Shown here: positions 10,304-23,340 of the stretch, one piece after another
Layout: each line of letters begins with the position of its first letter
How positions within the stretch are numbered: the first letter of the stretch is position 1
NCBI RefSeq assembly: GCF_026212465.1
Contig: NC_080050.1
Span: 4,166,644-4,230,643, forward strand
Reading direction: 5' to 3'
Origin: Amaranthus tricolor
Lineage: Eukaryota > Streptophyta > Magnoliopsida > Caryophyllales > Amaranthaceae
Length of the DNA: 64,000 nt
Notes under the pieces: generated by a model
Told to the model about the DNA's origin: nothing
Seen by the model: only the letters and a program-made list of their open reading frames with translations
The model's database searches: none
Translations under genes and position numbers: made by a program

Positions 10304-12184
10304 ATGTACCTTCAATATGAACAAACTATGCACTTCAAACCAAATTTCCTTAAATTTTTGAATTATCTACCATCAAATGTAATTCTACAATTCAAACCCA
10401 ATTCTCTGTTTTTCTACTGCACAAAAATCAATCCTCAAAACCCTAAACCATTTATTCTCAAACAATGCATTGCACTTTTGCAATCTTGTGCTTCATCCTT
10501 TTACAAACTTAAACAAATTCATGCCTTTTCTATCAAACATGGTGTTCCTTTAACCAACCCACTTCTTGGAAAACACCTCATTTTCTTCTCAATTTCACTT
10601 TCTCCATCCATGTATTATGCCCACCAAATTTTTCCCCAAATTGAAACCCCAAATATTTTTACTTGGAATACCATGATTAGGGGTTATGCTTTTAGTGAAA
10701 ATCCTAAACCAGCGATTGATTTATACTTCCAAATGAGGGTTAATCTTGTTGAGCCTGATACACATACTTATCCTTTTCTTTTGAAAGCAATTTCTAAATT
10801 GTTGGATGTTAAGTTAGGTGAAATGGTGCATTGTAATGCTGTTAAAACTGGTCATGAAAATTTGGTTTTTGTTCAAAATGGGTTGGTTCATATGTATGCT
10901 ACTTGTGAATATCCTGAGAGTGCTTACAAGGTGTTCGAGAAAATGTCTGTGAGAAATCTTGTAACTTGGAATACTGTAATTAATGGGTTTGCATTGAACG
11001 GGAAACCTGATCAGGTTCTGAACTTTTATAAGGAGATGAGCTTTAAAGGTATTGAGCCTGATGGGTTTACATTGGTGAGCTTGTTATGTGCTTGCGCCGA
11101 GCTCGGGGCATTGGCATTGGGTAGGAGAGTTCATATTTACATGCTCAAAGTTGGTTTGATTGAGAATTTACATGCAGGGAATGCTCTTCTTGATTTCTAT
11201 GCAAAATGTGGAAGAATTGAGGAAGCTAAATATGTCTTTTATGAGATGAAAGAAAAAAGTGTGGTGTCTTGGACATCTTTGATAGTTGGATTGGCTGTTA
11301 ATGGGTTTGGAAATGAAGCAATCCATCTTTTTAACCAAATGGAAGGGGAAAAATTGGCACCAACTGATATTACCTTAGTTGGAGTCTTGTATGCTTGTAG
11401 TCATTGTGGAATGGTGGAAAAAGGGTTTCATTATTTCAATAAAATGAAAGAAAAATATGGAATTACACCAAGGATTGAACATTATGGTTGTATGGTTGAT
11501 CTATTAGGTAGATCAAGGAAGGTAAAAGAAGCATATGAGTTTATTAAAAACATGCCCATGAAACCAAATGTTGTTATATGGAGGACCCTGTTAGGTGCTT
11601 GTTCTTTACATGGACATCTAGCCCTTGCACAAATTGCAAGGGCTAAGCTACTAGAATTAGATCCGAAACATTGTGGTGATTATGTACTTCTTTCGAACCT
11701 CTACGCATCGGAGCATCGATGGACAGACGTGCACCAAGTACGAACCAAAATGGTGAAGGATGGAGTTAGGAAAACGCCCGGAGTTAGTCTTGTTGAGTTA
11801 AGAAATCGCGTGTATGAGTTTGTGATGGGCGATCGATCTCATCGACAAGATAAAGAGATATATGATAAGCTAAGAGAGATCAATAAGGTTCTAAGATTGG
11901 AAGGTTATGTGGCTTGTACAAAGAATGTGTTGGCTGATATTGAGGAGGAAGAGAAGGAAAGTGCATTAATATATCATAGTGAAAAAATTGCTATTGCTTT
12001 TATGTTGATTAATACTTTACCAGGAACACCTATAACTGTGATGAAGAACTTAAGGGTTTGTGGTGATTGTCACCTTGCAATTAAACTCATTTCCAAGATT
12101 TTTGATAGAGAAATTGTTGTAAGGGATCGTAGTCGATTTCATCATTTTAAACATGGTTCTTGTTCTTGTAGAGATTACTGGTGA
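10304..12184 (+). CDS. Pentatricopeptide repeat protein, PLS class with DYW domain (626 aa)
   Basis: Intronless, as is usual for this family. PPR proteins of this class bind a specific organelle RNA and the DYW domain performs C-to-U editing. P/L/S-type PPR repeats run from about residue 115 ([39 protein letters not shown]). They are followed by E/E+ motifs, the PG-box-like stretch [16 protein letters not shown], and a complete DYW domain. The zinc and catalytic signature HSE plus CGDCH is present, and the protein ends in CSCRDYW. The protein closely resembles what I remember of Arabidopsis At4g21065. The N-terminus should hold a targeting peptide; Met1 or Met9 could start it. Plastid versus mitochondrial targeting cannot be read off. 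Confidence 0.93.
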   Translation: MYLQYEQTMHFKPNFLKFLNYLPSNVILQFKPNSLFFYCTKINPQNPKPFILKQCIALLQSCASSFYKLKQIHAFSIKHGVPLTNPLLGKHLIFFSISLSPSMYYAHQIFPQIETPNIFTWNTMIRGYAFSENPKPAIDLYFQMRVNLVEPDTHTYPFLLKAISKLLDVKLGEMVHCNAVKTGHENLVFVQNGLVHMYATCEYPESAYKVFEKMSVRNLVTWNTVINGFALNGKPDQVLNFYKEMSFKGIEPDGFTLVSLLCACAELGALALGRRVHIYMLKVGLIENLHAGNALLDFYAKCGRIEEAKYVFYEMKEKSVVSWTSLIVGLAVNGFGNEAIHLFNQMEGEKLAPTDITLVGVLYACSHCGMVEKGFHYFNKMKEKYGITPRIEHYGCMVDLLGRSRKVKEAYEFIKNMPMKPNVVIWRTLLGACSLHGHLALAQIARAKLLELDPKHCGDYVLLSNLYASEHRWTDVHQVRTKMVKDGVRKTPGVSLVELRNRVYEFVMGDRSHRQDKEIYDKLREINKVLRLEGYVACTKNVLADIEEEEKESALIYHSEKIAIAFMLINTLPGTPITVMKNLRVCGDCHLAIKLISKIFDREIVVRDRSRFHHFKHGSCSCRDYW

Positions 12185-13613
12185 TCAATAGTTTAGTACG
12201 ATACTGGTCTTCATAATGTCATGCAGAAATGTTACATGTTATTCTCCAATTTGAATGAATAGGTGGTAGAGGAGATGAATCACTATTCATTAGCATCTGA
12301 ATAAAATGATTGTTATTGACCATGGATTTTTCCGTAGTGGTAGAATCAACACATTGTATTTAGTGTTATCTCCTCTGCCAATTCCATAGTAAGCTATTGC
12401 TATGTAGAGAAAAGTCACTGCAGAGTACAAGCTGCACAAAGCTTCCAACTTGTATCTATAAGTTGTTGGTCCTAACTGTGAACAAATTAATAGATACCTA
12501 TGTACTTGCATTTTCATTGCCATGGCAATCCAAAGTAAAGGTCAATTCTCCTTGCCACCCTTCTCTACAATGGCGATTGCTTTAAATCCACAATTACTAC
12601 CTCTATAAGGACAAAAATATGTGGAAGAGATTTCGGCCAAAGAAACAGTGAGAAATCTCGACCTGCTTCATCTACAAAATAGAATTTATCGTTGTAAAAA
12701 ATAAAAAGAATTAATCATCATGAATATACCACATAAATTGAAATAGAAGTCAATTCCAATTGATGGACTTGATTGTCCACTTAATAAAAAACGAAATCCA
12801 CATCCTCGCCCTCTCGAAAAGGATCTTTCATATTCAACTAAACTAGGGGAGGAGGTAGGGTGGACATCGCTTGCCCAAAAAATGACTAGGGTTGATGTTA
12901 GGGAAGGAGGGTAGATCTTTTTTTAAAATGATTTTATTTTTAATATTTAGTACTTTGTTTAAGATTTTTTACTAATAAATAAATATAAATTAAAAAAAGT
13001 TAAAATTGACATGTTGATCAATTTGTAAGTCAAAATACAAAAGTCCTTTAAAAAAATTCAATTAAAAAGTAAAATTTTAAATTTAAAAGTTGAGACCGTA
13101 TCACTTTAAGACGAGCTTATATAATTAGTCTATTTTTCTAATTAATCACATTAAAATTTTAATTAATTATTTTAGGAAAAATTGATGTTAATAATTCAAT
13201 CTTTCATCCATCCGCTCTGAATAATCCCACTTTTCGATTATTTTTTAATAATTCAACCTTTGCCTTTAATTTACTTAAAGCACACCCTTTTTATTTTATA
13301 ATAATTTATCTTTTACCCTTAGTTTGCTATCAGCATACGCTATTTGTATGCTGACAACATACAAAAGAAAAATATTAGATTATTAAAACATAATTCAAAG
13401 TTGAAATTATTCATAGCGAATAGGTAAAAGATTGGATTATTAATTTTAATTTTTCCATTATTTTATGGTTATAAGACTAAATTGTTTTATGTTTGGATTA
13501 AACAAACTCATAAATTAATTAGAAGACTATAAACGACCGAAGTTCTTTAACTAGCAAAAAAATTCTTTTAACTAAAAAAATCTCGGAATAAACGACATTC
13601 CCCAAAGGAAACC
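12185..13613. other. Intergenic between PPR and PDI-like genes
   Basis: 12185-12700 is of middling composition with no family match in any frame. 12900-13140 is AT-rich. A MITE copy lies at 13190-13450. The last 100 bp before 13614 would hold the PDI-like promoter and short 5' UTR; I see no convincing TATA box. Confidence 0.5.
13190..13450. repeat. MITE-like insertion, copy 2 of the family at 935
   Basis: Contains 'aataattcaacctttgcc', 'gctatcagcatac', 'attattcatagcg' and 'aaaagattggattattaat', the same order as in 935-1100, with an extra 5' 'aataattcaatctttcatcc' stretch suggesting a nested or duplicated end. Confidence 0.6.
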
Positions 13614-16600
13614 ATGCGAAGACGATCAGTAGCAGTTGAATTTCTCTTCTTCGCGATCTTCTCTTCCTCTCTATTATCAATTTTCGCCGAGGAACACAAA
13701 TTCGACATTGATGGAAAAGTGATCGATTTAGACGATTCTAACTTCGATTCTGCTATTTCCTCCTTCGACTATGTCTTCGTTGATTTCTACGCTCCCTGGT
13801 GTGGTCATTGCAAACGACTCTCTCCTGAGGTTCTTTTTCTTACTATTTTAATCTTCTGATTCTGATTTGAGTTAGGGTTTATAGTTTTTTGCTGTTTCTT
13901 TATTTGATTGATTTTAGCTATTTGAAGTTTTAAGGGTTCGATAACTAGAAATAGTTTTATTCCTAATTTTTCAATGCCGTTTTGATCTTTATGAGGATCA
14001 GAAGTTATGTGTAACAACATTTTAGTTCTAACGTGCACTTATTTATTTATTGAAATTTGGATAGGATGTTTGCAAACAAGGTCTAATCTCAAACAATTTC
14101 TTTGTTATTACAAAGATAATTTTGCTTATATTCAATTCAATCACATCCTGGCTAGGCTAGGGCCATTAGGATAATGGAATTTGTTATGAGATGTATGCAA
14201 GAAAAGTCGTCATTTTTTTTTGTTAAACTGCTACTCTAGCAGTTGCGGAATGTGGAACATTTTAGTGAAATTGTGTATCACCCTTAATTTTGAGGAGTAC
14301 GTAACTACTAACAAGTATAATGTGGTGGAGAGACTAGCTTAGGCTACATGTGATGTACTAATTGTGATTGATTTATTTGAATGAGAGTCGTTGTAATTTT
14401 CAGGAAGAGTATCTGTATGTGAATTATGTGTTGGCATTTCTGAGCTAGATGTTCCTTGATTTTATTGCCTAGCAATTTTCACATATTTAATTTTGTTGTT
14501 TCTTTGTTAGCAACGATTCTTTAAGATGATTTGTTTTGGTTCATGTGACTCCTTTCATATTGTTGAGAGAAGACTTTGGCGTTGTTGTTATTGTTGTGAT
14601 TATGTCATGTTCTTGATCCTATAGTTAACTATCACTATTGGATTACCTTAAAACAAAGAGATTAATACTTTGGATTTCATGTGTAGTTGGATGCTGCTGC
14701 TGCTATGCTTGCTGGACTGGAGAAGCCCATAGTGATTGCAAAAGTTGATGCTGACAAGTATAGAAAGCTTGGTGATAAATATGAGATCGAGTAAGCAGTT
14801 ATTCTTTTTCAGATAAAATTTATAGTTAAAATTTTGTTTGTGCTTAATGATCAATAAGCAATTGCATATTGTATAATACTCTACTTTTTGGTTTCTCGGT
14901 GAATCTATTTCCCTTTTGTGCAGTCTCTACTTCTAAGAAATAATACATATCCTGATTTCACGTCGTGCAGTGGCTTTCCAACTCTGAAGCTCTTTATGCA
15001 TGGTGTTCCAATCGATTATAATGGACCTAGAAAGGCTGATGTGCTTGTTCGTTTTTTGAAGAAGTTTGTTGCTCCTGATGTGTCCATTCTTGATTCAGAC
15101 ACTGCTATTAGTAACTTTGTTGAAGCAGCTGGCCCCAGTTTCCCTATCTTCATTGGCTTTGGAATGAATGAATCTGTTATATCTAAGTTTGCCATCAAAT
15201 ACAAGAAAAAAGCATGGTTCTCAGTGGCAAAGGATTTCTCAGATAGTGTTATGGAATCATATGATTTTGACAAAGTTCCAGCTCTCGTGTCCCTCTATCC
15301 AACTTATGATGAGCGAAACATATTCTATGGGCCATTCGATGGTAGTTTTTCTTTCAGATTCTCAAATCTCATCTCCTAGTATGATTATTTGTTGACTATT
15401 TCTTGCGTTAAGAAGATCATAAACTTAGGACCAACTGGATTGTTGAAATTGCCTATATGAAGTTTTGGTTGTGTATCACTCTCAACACCTTATTATATGC
15501 CTGGTCTTATGTTGTGGTCTCTTTGATGTGCAATCTTTAGGATTCAAAATTTGCAAGCATGTGAAAGAGCCTTTTTAGGAGAAGGTTTAGGAGTTGGTGC
15601 TTTGCACTTTTAGTTGATTTTAAATGGCTTAGGTGGAGTCTATGTTACTTGGACTCTTCATTTTGCTTCACTTACCCGTGTTTGATCCTTGATGCTCGAG
15701 CATTGGTATGACATTTAGACACTTCATTTAGGTGTAAAATTGAATTTTTAGACGTATCTGACACTTGGGCACGTACTAGTATCCGACTTCAGTACTCAAG
15801 TCCAAGTAACATAGGGTGGAGTAGAAGGAATAACAAAATAGAAGAATAAAATTCTTGAGTTATCATTATGTTATGAAATGGTTCTGTGCTCAGAGTTATT
15901 GATATTACAAGAATGTGTGTATTTCAAGAGAGTGCTAATTATTCTTGTCATGTGCAGATCAATTTTTGGAGGAGTTCATCAAGCAGAATTTGTTCCCCTT
16001 GTGTTTGCCTATGAACCACGATACACTGAAGTTATTGAGAGATGAAGAGAGGAAAATTGTCCTTACGTTTGTGGAGGATGAGAATGATGATAAAACAAAA
16101 AAGTTAATTAAATTATTGAAAGCAGCTGCTTCTGCAAATCGTGATTATCTATTCGCTTATGCTGGTCTTCAGCAATTTGAGGACTTTGTTGAGACATTTG
16201 AGATCAACAAGAAAATGAAATTGCCCAAAATGGTTGTTTGGGATGGGGATGAGGAGTATTTCAATGTAAGTTATCGTATAATTTCTTATTTTTGGCTATA
16301 TAAAGGTCACGCTTCTCAAAATTAAGACACCTATAAGAACTAAAGTGTGTTAATTGCTCGCTTTGTAGAGATCTGTATAATATGAATACTTTCTTATCTG
16401 AAAGGATTAATAGCTCTTTTATTTTCATTCAGGTAATTGATTCAGAGAGTATTGGTGAAGAGGATCAAGGATCTGAAATAACTCGTTTCCTTGAAGGATA
16501 TAAACAAGGAAAGACGGTGTCAAAAAGGATCAGTGGCCCATCTTTGATCCAGTTCTTGAATTCAATGGTCGGCTTCAAATTAATTTTCCTTTTTGTTTTC

Positions 16601-16720
16601 GTGTTAGCTGTTATAATGATGATACAAACCATTGGTAAATCTGATGAAGATAATGATGTTAGACGGCCTTTAAGACCTGATACAAGTGAAGCACAAAGAG
16701 TAGGGGACAAGGAAGACTAA
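13614..16720 (+). CDS. PDIL5-2: Protein disulfide isomerase-like 5-2 (PDIL5-2 type), 428 aa, 5 exons
   Basis: An ER thiol oxidoreductase. Exons 13614-13829, 14687-14790, 14971-15341, 15958-16265 and 16433-16720 join to 428 residues. A signal peptide covers about residues 1-25. A single thioredoxin domain follows with active site WCGHC in VDFYAPWCGHCKRLSPE, and FPTLKLF carries the conserved cis-Pro. Redox-inactive thioredoxin-like domains follow (DFDKVPALVSLYP; the LLRDEERKIVLTFV region). Near the C-terminus is a hydrophobic span (KLIFLFVFVLAVIMMIQTIG), then an acidic tail ending KED with no KDEL signal. One active site plus a C-terminal membrane anchor is the PDIL5-2/5-3 architecture. Intron 3 carries a hAT MITE (15640). 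Confidence 0.93.
15640..15814. mobile_element. hAT-type MITE, family CTATGTTACTYGGACTC, copy 1 (175 bp)
   Basis: Perfect inverted ends CTATGTTACTTGGACTC / GAGTCCAAGTAACATAG with an 8-bp target duplication GGTGGAGT at 15632-15639 and 15815-15822. Located in intron 3 of the PDI-like gene. Confidence 0.9.
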
Positions 16721-18171
16721 AAGAAATATGGAGGTCTAAAATCAAAAGGCGAACCGACTTAGAGCAGGATCACTTAGAGGGAGAAAGACGAGCTACTGAC
16801 AGCTTTAACTCGGGGTACTCCAAACTGTTGTCAGGTGCCCCAATTTGCCATTAGTTTCGGTTTAATTTATGAGGTCGTGCCATTTTCTGTTCTCTCAGCG
16901 ACAACATAGGGCTTACCGTTTTCCCTTGAATCTTGTTCTTTTAGTATTTACTGATCATTCTGCTTGTTTTCCTTCGATTACCGTTTAAACATCGCCTGAT
17001 GCAAATAAATGGAAACGGATAGTGTTTTTTTTTTTTGCCTTTGCAACGTATGGATTTGTAGCTGTAAAGTTCTGAATGTACAAATTCTTGTTGACAAATG
17101 ATTAGCATATGCAAACTTCTGATCAAGATTCTAGAACATTAGAAATTTATCAACCCAACATTACGGTAAAACCGGCACACACAACAATTTGTATTAAATT
17201 GATAATATAATTGAAAGGGCGTAAATAAATATTTTTTCCACTTATTATGCTAAGATTGTTGGACCATTTGTACAAATAAAGAATAGAGTAGATTGTTAAG
17301 GGTTTAAGATTTGCCCAAAAACCATCCCTAATGTAAATGAAACTGGGCTTCTTCTTTTACAAATATTCTCATTTAAGATAGTTTATGTGAGACAATTCTA
17401 AATTGAAACAAATTATAAAAATTAAATTAATTTAAAGATCTATTTCTATATGCAAAATATTCACTTTAAGTTGTATAAGTTTAATGCGTGATTTTGTTTG
17501 TTAAATTTAGTACTTTGTATATTAAAATACAATATTCTTGTTTTATTATGAGATGCACATTCTTATATAAGAGTAGTTTTTTTTTTTTTTTTAAATTGAA
17601 CAAATAATAACTTTATCTAAATTATTTTAAATGGCTTTATATTACTATATAATCATATAATCATTATTTTGTTCTAAGTATTTTGTATTGATTATTATAT
17701 TTTATTAGAAATATTACTCCTAGTTTTATAACAATAACATGACTAAGCTTCATAGAGCAGTCTCTCACGCTTTTACTCCCTATGTCCGGTGGCCTAACGA
17801 CTAGCGCAAAAATAACATCGTGACATCGTCCTTTTATTTCCAGTCTTTCCCCTCCATTTTAACTTTCTTCCATTTTCTACATTTCCAAACACCATTAACT
17901 CTTGCATTCTCTCTCTCTTTCTTTCTCAAATCATGATCGAAGATCTCTGTTCTTGATTCAGAGAAAGAATTTGAGAGAGAAATCAAGCTCATCCAATCAA
18001 ACATTCATTGCACTATCTTCATCAATTGATTTTCTTCTTAAATTAGGGTTTATTCCTTTGATAATTGCGTCCAATTAGACCTTAGATTTCAATTTTGATT
18101 ACGGTTTAACTTTGTTATTCATTTCGTGAAATGAATTTTTTGAGGTTTTAATTGAGGAAAATCAAATAATA
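16721..18171. other. Intergenic: PDI-like 3' flank and VTT-gene promoter/5' UTR
   Basis: 16721-17000 reads as a 3' UTR. 17160-17750 is AT-rich with a T-homopolymer near 17577. A CT-rich stretch (tctctctctttctttctc, about 17908-17930) precedes 18172 and is typical of a plant 5' leader. Nothing else recognised. Confidence 0.45.
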
Positions 18172-21100
18172 ATGGCGGCGCCGAGGATTGTTATTGGAGG
18201 AGATGACGGAAAGTTTAGAGACGAAGAGAGTGCTAAAATGGAGGAGTCGCCGACGAGTAAGAAGTCGAGATTAGAAGGAAGGTTTCCATTGACGAAATCG
18301 GAGCTGGCTGTTGCTATGACGGTGTTCTTCGTTTTTGTTATTGGTTTATTCTTTATTTTTCATAAAATGCCTGCTGCTGAATATGGCAAGATTAAATTGC
18401 CTCGCACTATCTCCGATCTTCGATTGCTCAAGTAATTTCCTTTTCCTTTTTCTTTTATGCTTTTGTTACTTTTTTTAGGTGATTGTTATTATTTGACTTT
18501 GTTTTGTGCACAAGTAGGTCGTTTTGTGATTATCATTTTGTAATCGAAATGGGATTTTAAGTTCTTGTTAAAGTAATTTTGTTTTTTCCTAATTGATGTT
18601 GAAAGCGTTTTTAGAGATTATGCGCGTGGATTCAGTTGTTAGTTGTTGCATTGGTATGATTATAATTAGAGAAATGGATGAGTAACTGTGCAATGATTTA
18701 ATTTTGTGGGATTACAATTTGGAATTGGAACATAAGTTAAGTGGATCGAATAATACTTTTAACACTGCTTAAGTATCTTGCATGATGGAAATGATGGATT
18801 AAGGTACATAAACTCAAACATAAACGACTTCATGAGATTGCGTGCAACAATCCTTACAAATCATCTCTAGGATCATTTGCAACAATCCTCAATTTCCATG
18901 CATTCTTTTCTAATGTGGTCAATGGTCATGTAGTTCTGGTTCTGCCATATCCTTCTTCACTCTAGCCCTCTGGATCATTTTTGGTCCCCCAGCCCCATGC
19001 CTCTCCTATAGCCTTAATTTGTTCCACTTTGTCTTCCTAACCAGAGCATCTTATGTTATGTAGTATAAAAAAGGTGAGTTACTCACGTGGAATTAGATAG
19101 TGCTTCTTATCATATATGACGTATTTTTTTTCCTTCAACTGTATTATTTACATTAGGAGAAAGTATTGGTGTTTGTGGTTTGGATTAGGTCAATAGTCTG
19201 GGTGTTGTTGAGCTTTTATGTTAGTGTTGGTGAAAGGCTGCATATTATTTGCATCCCCTCTTTAGCGCACTTTAGTTGCTAGCTCACTAAGTAGGTGTAT
19301 GGTAACAGTGTGGATAGTGGGTGGTCTAAATAAATTGGACTAACAAATAAAAATTTTTATTATGATGCTTTCCTATTGCATTATTGTAGTGTAAAGTCAA
19401 AAACAATGTCAAAACCTTACCCCAACTATCGGGTCAACTACATGAACTAAAATAAAGCACTTTGAGAGATCATTGCTAAAAGGAGTATACTTTTTAGGCC
19501 CTATCTTGAACTAATGTATAACTAAAAATATCAATTCCATTCATCATCCACATATATTATCTTGTTATATTTGTTCGTATTTATTGCAATATGCTCTCAC
19601 AAATGCCAATTCAATGTTACTTTTTGCTTTTGTATCCAAATCCTTTTTGGCCAACCTTTTCCTCTTCTAAACTCCTTGACTGTTCTAATTGGTGCATTTT
19701 CAGTCTTTTTCGTACCTTCTAGATCAACGTGAACGATTTATTCTCATTTTATCTTCTATATATGCTAGACTGCAACCCCAAAAACCCTTTTCATACTTTG
19801 CAAATTCGTAAATTCTATCCATTAAGATATATCAACTCATTAATCTTATCCCTATCTTTCTACAATGGTTGTTTCTTATGGAAGCCAACATTTTGATGGA
19901 TAGTAGTATGTCATTGCAGTGAATTGTTACTATAACTTTGTGGCACTAATCCGATGTATCATAACTTAGTCGCACCTCTCCATTCTATGACAGTAACATG
20001 CCTCACCCTAGTAAGATCCTTCACAACTGCTTGTCTCCTATTGGACATCCTAAAAAGATATTTTTCTCCTTCTTTAAAGCTCAATGTGTCTACATCTATA
20101 CACTATTAATGTTATCTCACGTATTACATCTTTTGTCTTGATTTTGGCTTTCTTATATATTTTGCAATGCTCTCTTCAATGTTGATTTTCCTAAAGATAA
20201 TAACACGATTCTTTTTCTTTATCATGTTCTTTGCTTCGTCATTCCACGATGTTGCGTCATTTTTCTCTACCATAGCATTTTCTGTATCTCTTATAGAGCC
20301 CTTTTGCTGCACAAGGGATACAATTTGTCATCTTTGTTCTTGTTGCCTTGCTTCTCCAATCAACTTCTTCGATCTATCAACAAAAGTTTTTGCATTCCCT
20401 TCTTTAAGGTTCTTCCTTCTCGTTGGACTTCAGTCTTATGCGGACTTAATTGCATAGCGGGGCAATGATTTTTTTATGAGTGGCCTTACAGTTAGACAAC
20501 TTCTTCTACTCAAGAAGTAACCTATTAATGTAGTGCAAGTAATGAAATTGGCGAATAAGAAGATGTCGATTGTCGAGCATATATCACTTTGATTCAGCTT
20601 TGGTTGATTTATTCTCTCTTGAAGTCCAAGGAGCTTACATTCAGTCCCTGCCTTAACCTTGATGGAAATTTGTTGCTTCAAACTTGGGTTGCTTAGGCTT
20701 GTGAATATCACTTTTTTTATCTGAAATAGTGATGTTGACTACTTTCACTATTGTAAACTAAGTTACGAAATTGTGATACATGCAATACTTTTTTTTTCTA
20801 GTTGCATTTAACATCTGCCATGTATATCCTGTATTTTGTGCTTTCATAACTTTTCTCTTTGCAATTGTTTCAGAGATAACCTTGCAATATATGCACATGA
20901 CTACCCTGCACAATTCATTCTTGGTTACTGCTCAGTATATATCTTCATGCAGACATTCATGATTCCCGGAACAATATTTATGTCCTTGTTGGCTGGGGCT
21001 CTTTTTGGTGTTATAAGAGGCCTGGTCTTGGTTGTGTTTAATGCAACTGCTGGAGCATCATGCTGCTATTTCCTGTCTAAGGTGATTGGCAGGCCCATAG

Positions 21101-22668
21101 TTACCTGGTTGTGGCCTGAAAAGCTGAAATTCTTCCAAGGAGAGGTACATAGTTAAAATTTTGATGTTTGAATGTCTCCCAGTAATTTCAATTTGTGCTT
21201 TGGCAATGGATTTTTTTTCCTAATAAGGACATTTTGTCAATTTTCTTCAGATAGCAAAGCGCAGGGAGAAGTTGATGAATTACATGCTTTTTCTGAGGGT
21301 CACCCCCACTCTGCCCAATCTCTTTATCAACTTGGCATCTCCCATAGTGGATATACCGTTCCATGTCTTTTTTCTAGCTACAGTTGTTGGTCTTATTCCA
21401 GCTTCATTTATCACTGTGAGGGTAAGTGGTTATTTTTCACTTACATCATTACAAGGTTGTTATTCGTACCTAATCAGGGCAATTTTCTGTAATGGTTTTC
21501 TTATGATGTGAGAGAAGCTTGATCACTCAGTGATCCTTGTATATACTAGTTTTTGTTGCAATATTTCCATGTTTTCTTTGTGAGCTTTAAGTTGGTGGAT
21601 TTCATGTCACGTGTACTGCTAGTGATGTTTACATTTGTTAGTGTTTCGCATAATATTCTTATAAATTTTGTTCTTAGGACCTTGTATCATTTTTCTATAT
21701 GCTTAAAACATTCCATGTCAGAGGTTAGCAAAGTTTTACTTTTGGGATTAATCCATAACAGTGATACCAGACGCTGCATTTACCATTCCATGAGCTGTTA
21801 CTTGAATTAGCCGACTAAGTTTTGTTGTTTCTTATTTATATGAATATTTATGTGAATTTGTAGATGATATTTACTATCAATGGTCAATCGGAAATAACCT
21901 CTTTATTATCATTAACAAGTGTACAGCAAGGGTAATGTTGCATACATCTGCCTCCCCCAACATCATGCTTGCAATTTACTTTGACAGATCAACTGTTCTA
22001 ATTACCAATAGCTTTGATAGAAATGTGACGTGTCATTTTTTTGTCATTTCTATAACTATAATTTCATAATTGTTGATTATGGATGTTCCATCCGGTCAAA
22101 GTTGTTCGCTGGGGTTTATTCAAATATTTGTTAACTTGTGGGTGCTGGGTGGGTTATAAGATTTTCTAGTTTATAGTAGCTGAGTCTGAAGCATTTGAAG
22201 TCGAGACTTCATGTTGGTGTAGGCAGATGATCATTTGTAGTCACTGCTCTAGGTATGGTAGGACAGTTAGTTTTGAATGTTTGAAGTAGATTTAGTATTT
22301 GAATACCAAAACAAAGCTGGATCTGTAGGCTGAGTTGCAGATAATGAATTTTAAAAGACCTGACGTGTTACGTTTGACATAAGCTCTATTGAGTGGCATT
22401 CTCTTCTCTTTAATGCTGAATTTATCCACGTGCAGATGTGAAGTACCATATGATTGATTTGTGGTGCTCTAAATTTGTTGTATTCTCTGTTCTTTCTTTC
22501 TTTCTCATTTGTATTTATTTTTATTTGTATTATCAGGCTGGCCTTGCCCTTGGAGAATTAAAGTCTGTGAAAGACCTATATGATTTCAAAACACTCTCCG
22601 TGCTTTTCCTCATTGGTGCTGTCATTATTTTTCCGGCTATACTGAAGAGGAAGAGGACCTATGAATGA
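18172..22668 (+). CDS. VTT/DedA (SNARE-associated, TMEM41-like) membrane protein, 277 aa, 4 exons
   Basis: Exons 18172-18431, 20874-21144, 21251-21421 and 22537-22668. The N-terminus is acidic and cytosolic, with a transmembrane segment at about residues 43-63 (ELAVAMTVFFVFVIGLFFIF). The VTT domain carries FMIPGTIFMSLLAGALFG and FNATAGASCCYFLSK, then RVTPTLPNLFINLASP and FFLATVVGLIPASFITVR. A last transmembrane span lies in VLFLIGAVIIFPAILKR, before a basic tail. TMEM41B and VMP1 relatives are ER phospholipid scramblases in animals; for the plant protein, lipid scrambling or autophagy-related function is inference. Best remembered match is Arabidopsis At1g71940. The first intron (2.4 kb) holds what looks like an antisense LINE relic. 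Confidence 0.9.
18790..20440 (-). mobile_element. Decayed LINE (RTE-like) in antisense, inside VTT-gene intron 1
   Basis: On the minus strand, 20312-20124 encodes ATSWNDEAKNMIKKKNRV, resembling the WWNDEVxxAIKxKK motif between the endonuclease and reverse transcriptase of plant LINEs. Further on (20068-19960) GEKYLFRMSNRRQ...KDLTRVRHV resembles the GEKDIYKLAKxRERKTRDLxQVRCI stretch that follows it. Order and spacing fit, but frames are broken and no YADD motif was found. Boundaries are guesses. Confidence 0.4.
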
Positions 22669-23340
22669 GCAAGACTAGTTTCTGATATCATCATGGCTCT
22701 AATAGAAGATGATGACGACATAGAGTTGCTATAATATCATGTACCGATGAGATGAGAGCGTTGATGTTGGTGGCAAAATCATGTATAACAATGTTTCTCG
22801 CTACTACCTTATACTTCTAGAAGAGAAAGCTGCAGATCTTAGTACTAATCTAATGATATTGTGTAGATGAGTTAAGGCAAATGGCTAAATCATATACTTG
22901 GATGTTGTCGGGGATTATTCGAAGTTCCTATGCTCATTCGTCTGTATAATCTTTGATTAATGGGCCTAATATGTTGTTGTAGCATTCTCTTTACTTGCAA
23001 GTTGCAACAAAATATAGTTTTTGGATGTATGTTGGCTATCCAAGTTTACTGTGATTATTTAGTAGAATCAATTACGAATATGTGTTTTCAACACTCGGAC
23101 TTGTATATCCATTAGCGTGAAGATAAATTGTACTCTTTCGGATGCAAAATTGAGCACCATTGTTACAGAGTTGGAGAAATATACAGTAGCTCTAATAAAT
23201 GATGGTTCTTCCAACTATCTATCAAATTACATCTCACAGAAAGCCTAATTTCAGCAAAAAAAAAAAAAAAAGATAACGCCCATGGATCAGAAACCTTGCT
23301 GAATGTAAAAGGAAACGACAGAATACAGCAAATATGTTTA
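22669..23340. other. 3' flanks of two convergent genes
   Basis: The VTT gene (+) and the bL21c gene (-) converge here. Both 3' UTRs must lie in this 672-bp stretch. An A-homopolymer sits at about 23256-23271. No other element seen. Confidence 0.5.

Noticed and set aside
12290..12523. 77-residue minus-strand ORF after the PPR gene
   Set aside because: Looks membrane-like in places but matches no family I know, has no supporting exons and lies in the PPR 3' flank.
20167..20711. Overlapping ORFs on both strands in the VTT intron
   Set aside because: No host-gene domain; the only likeness is the decayed LINE on the minus strand.
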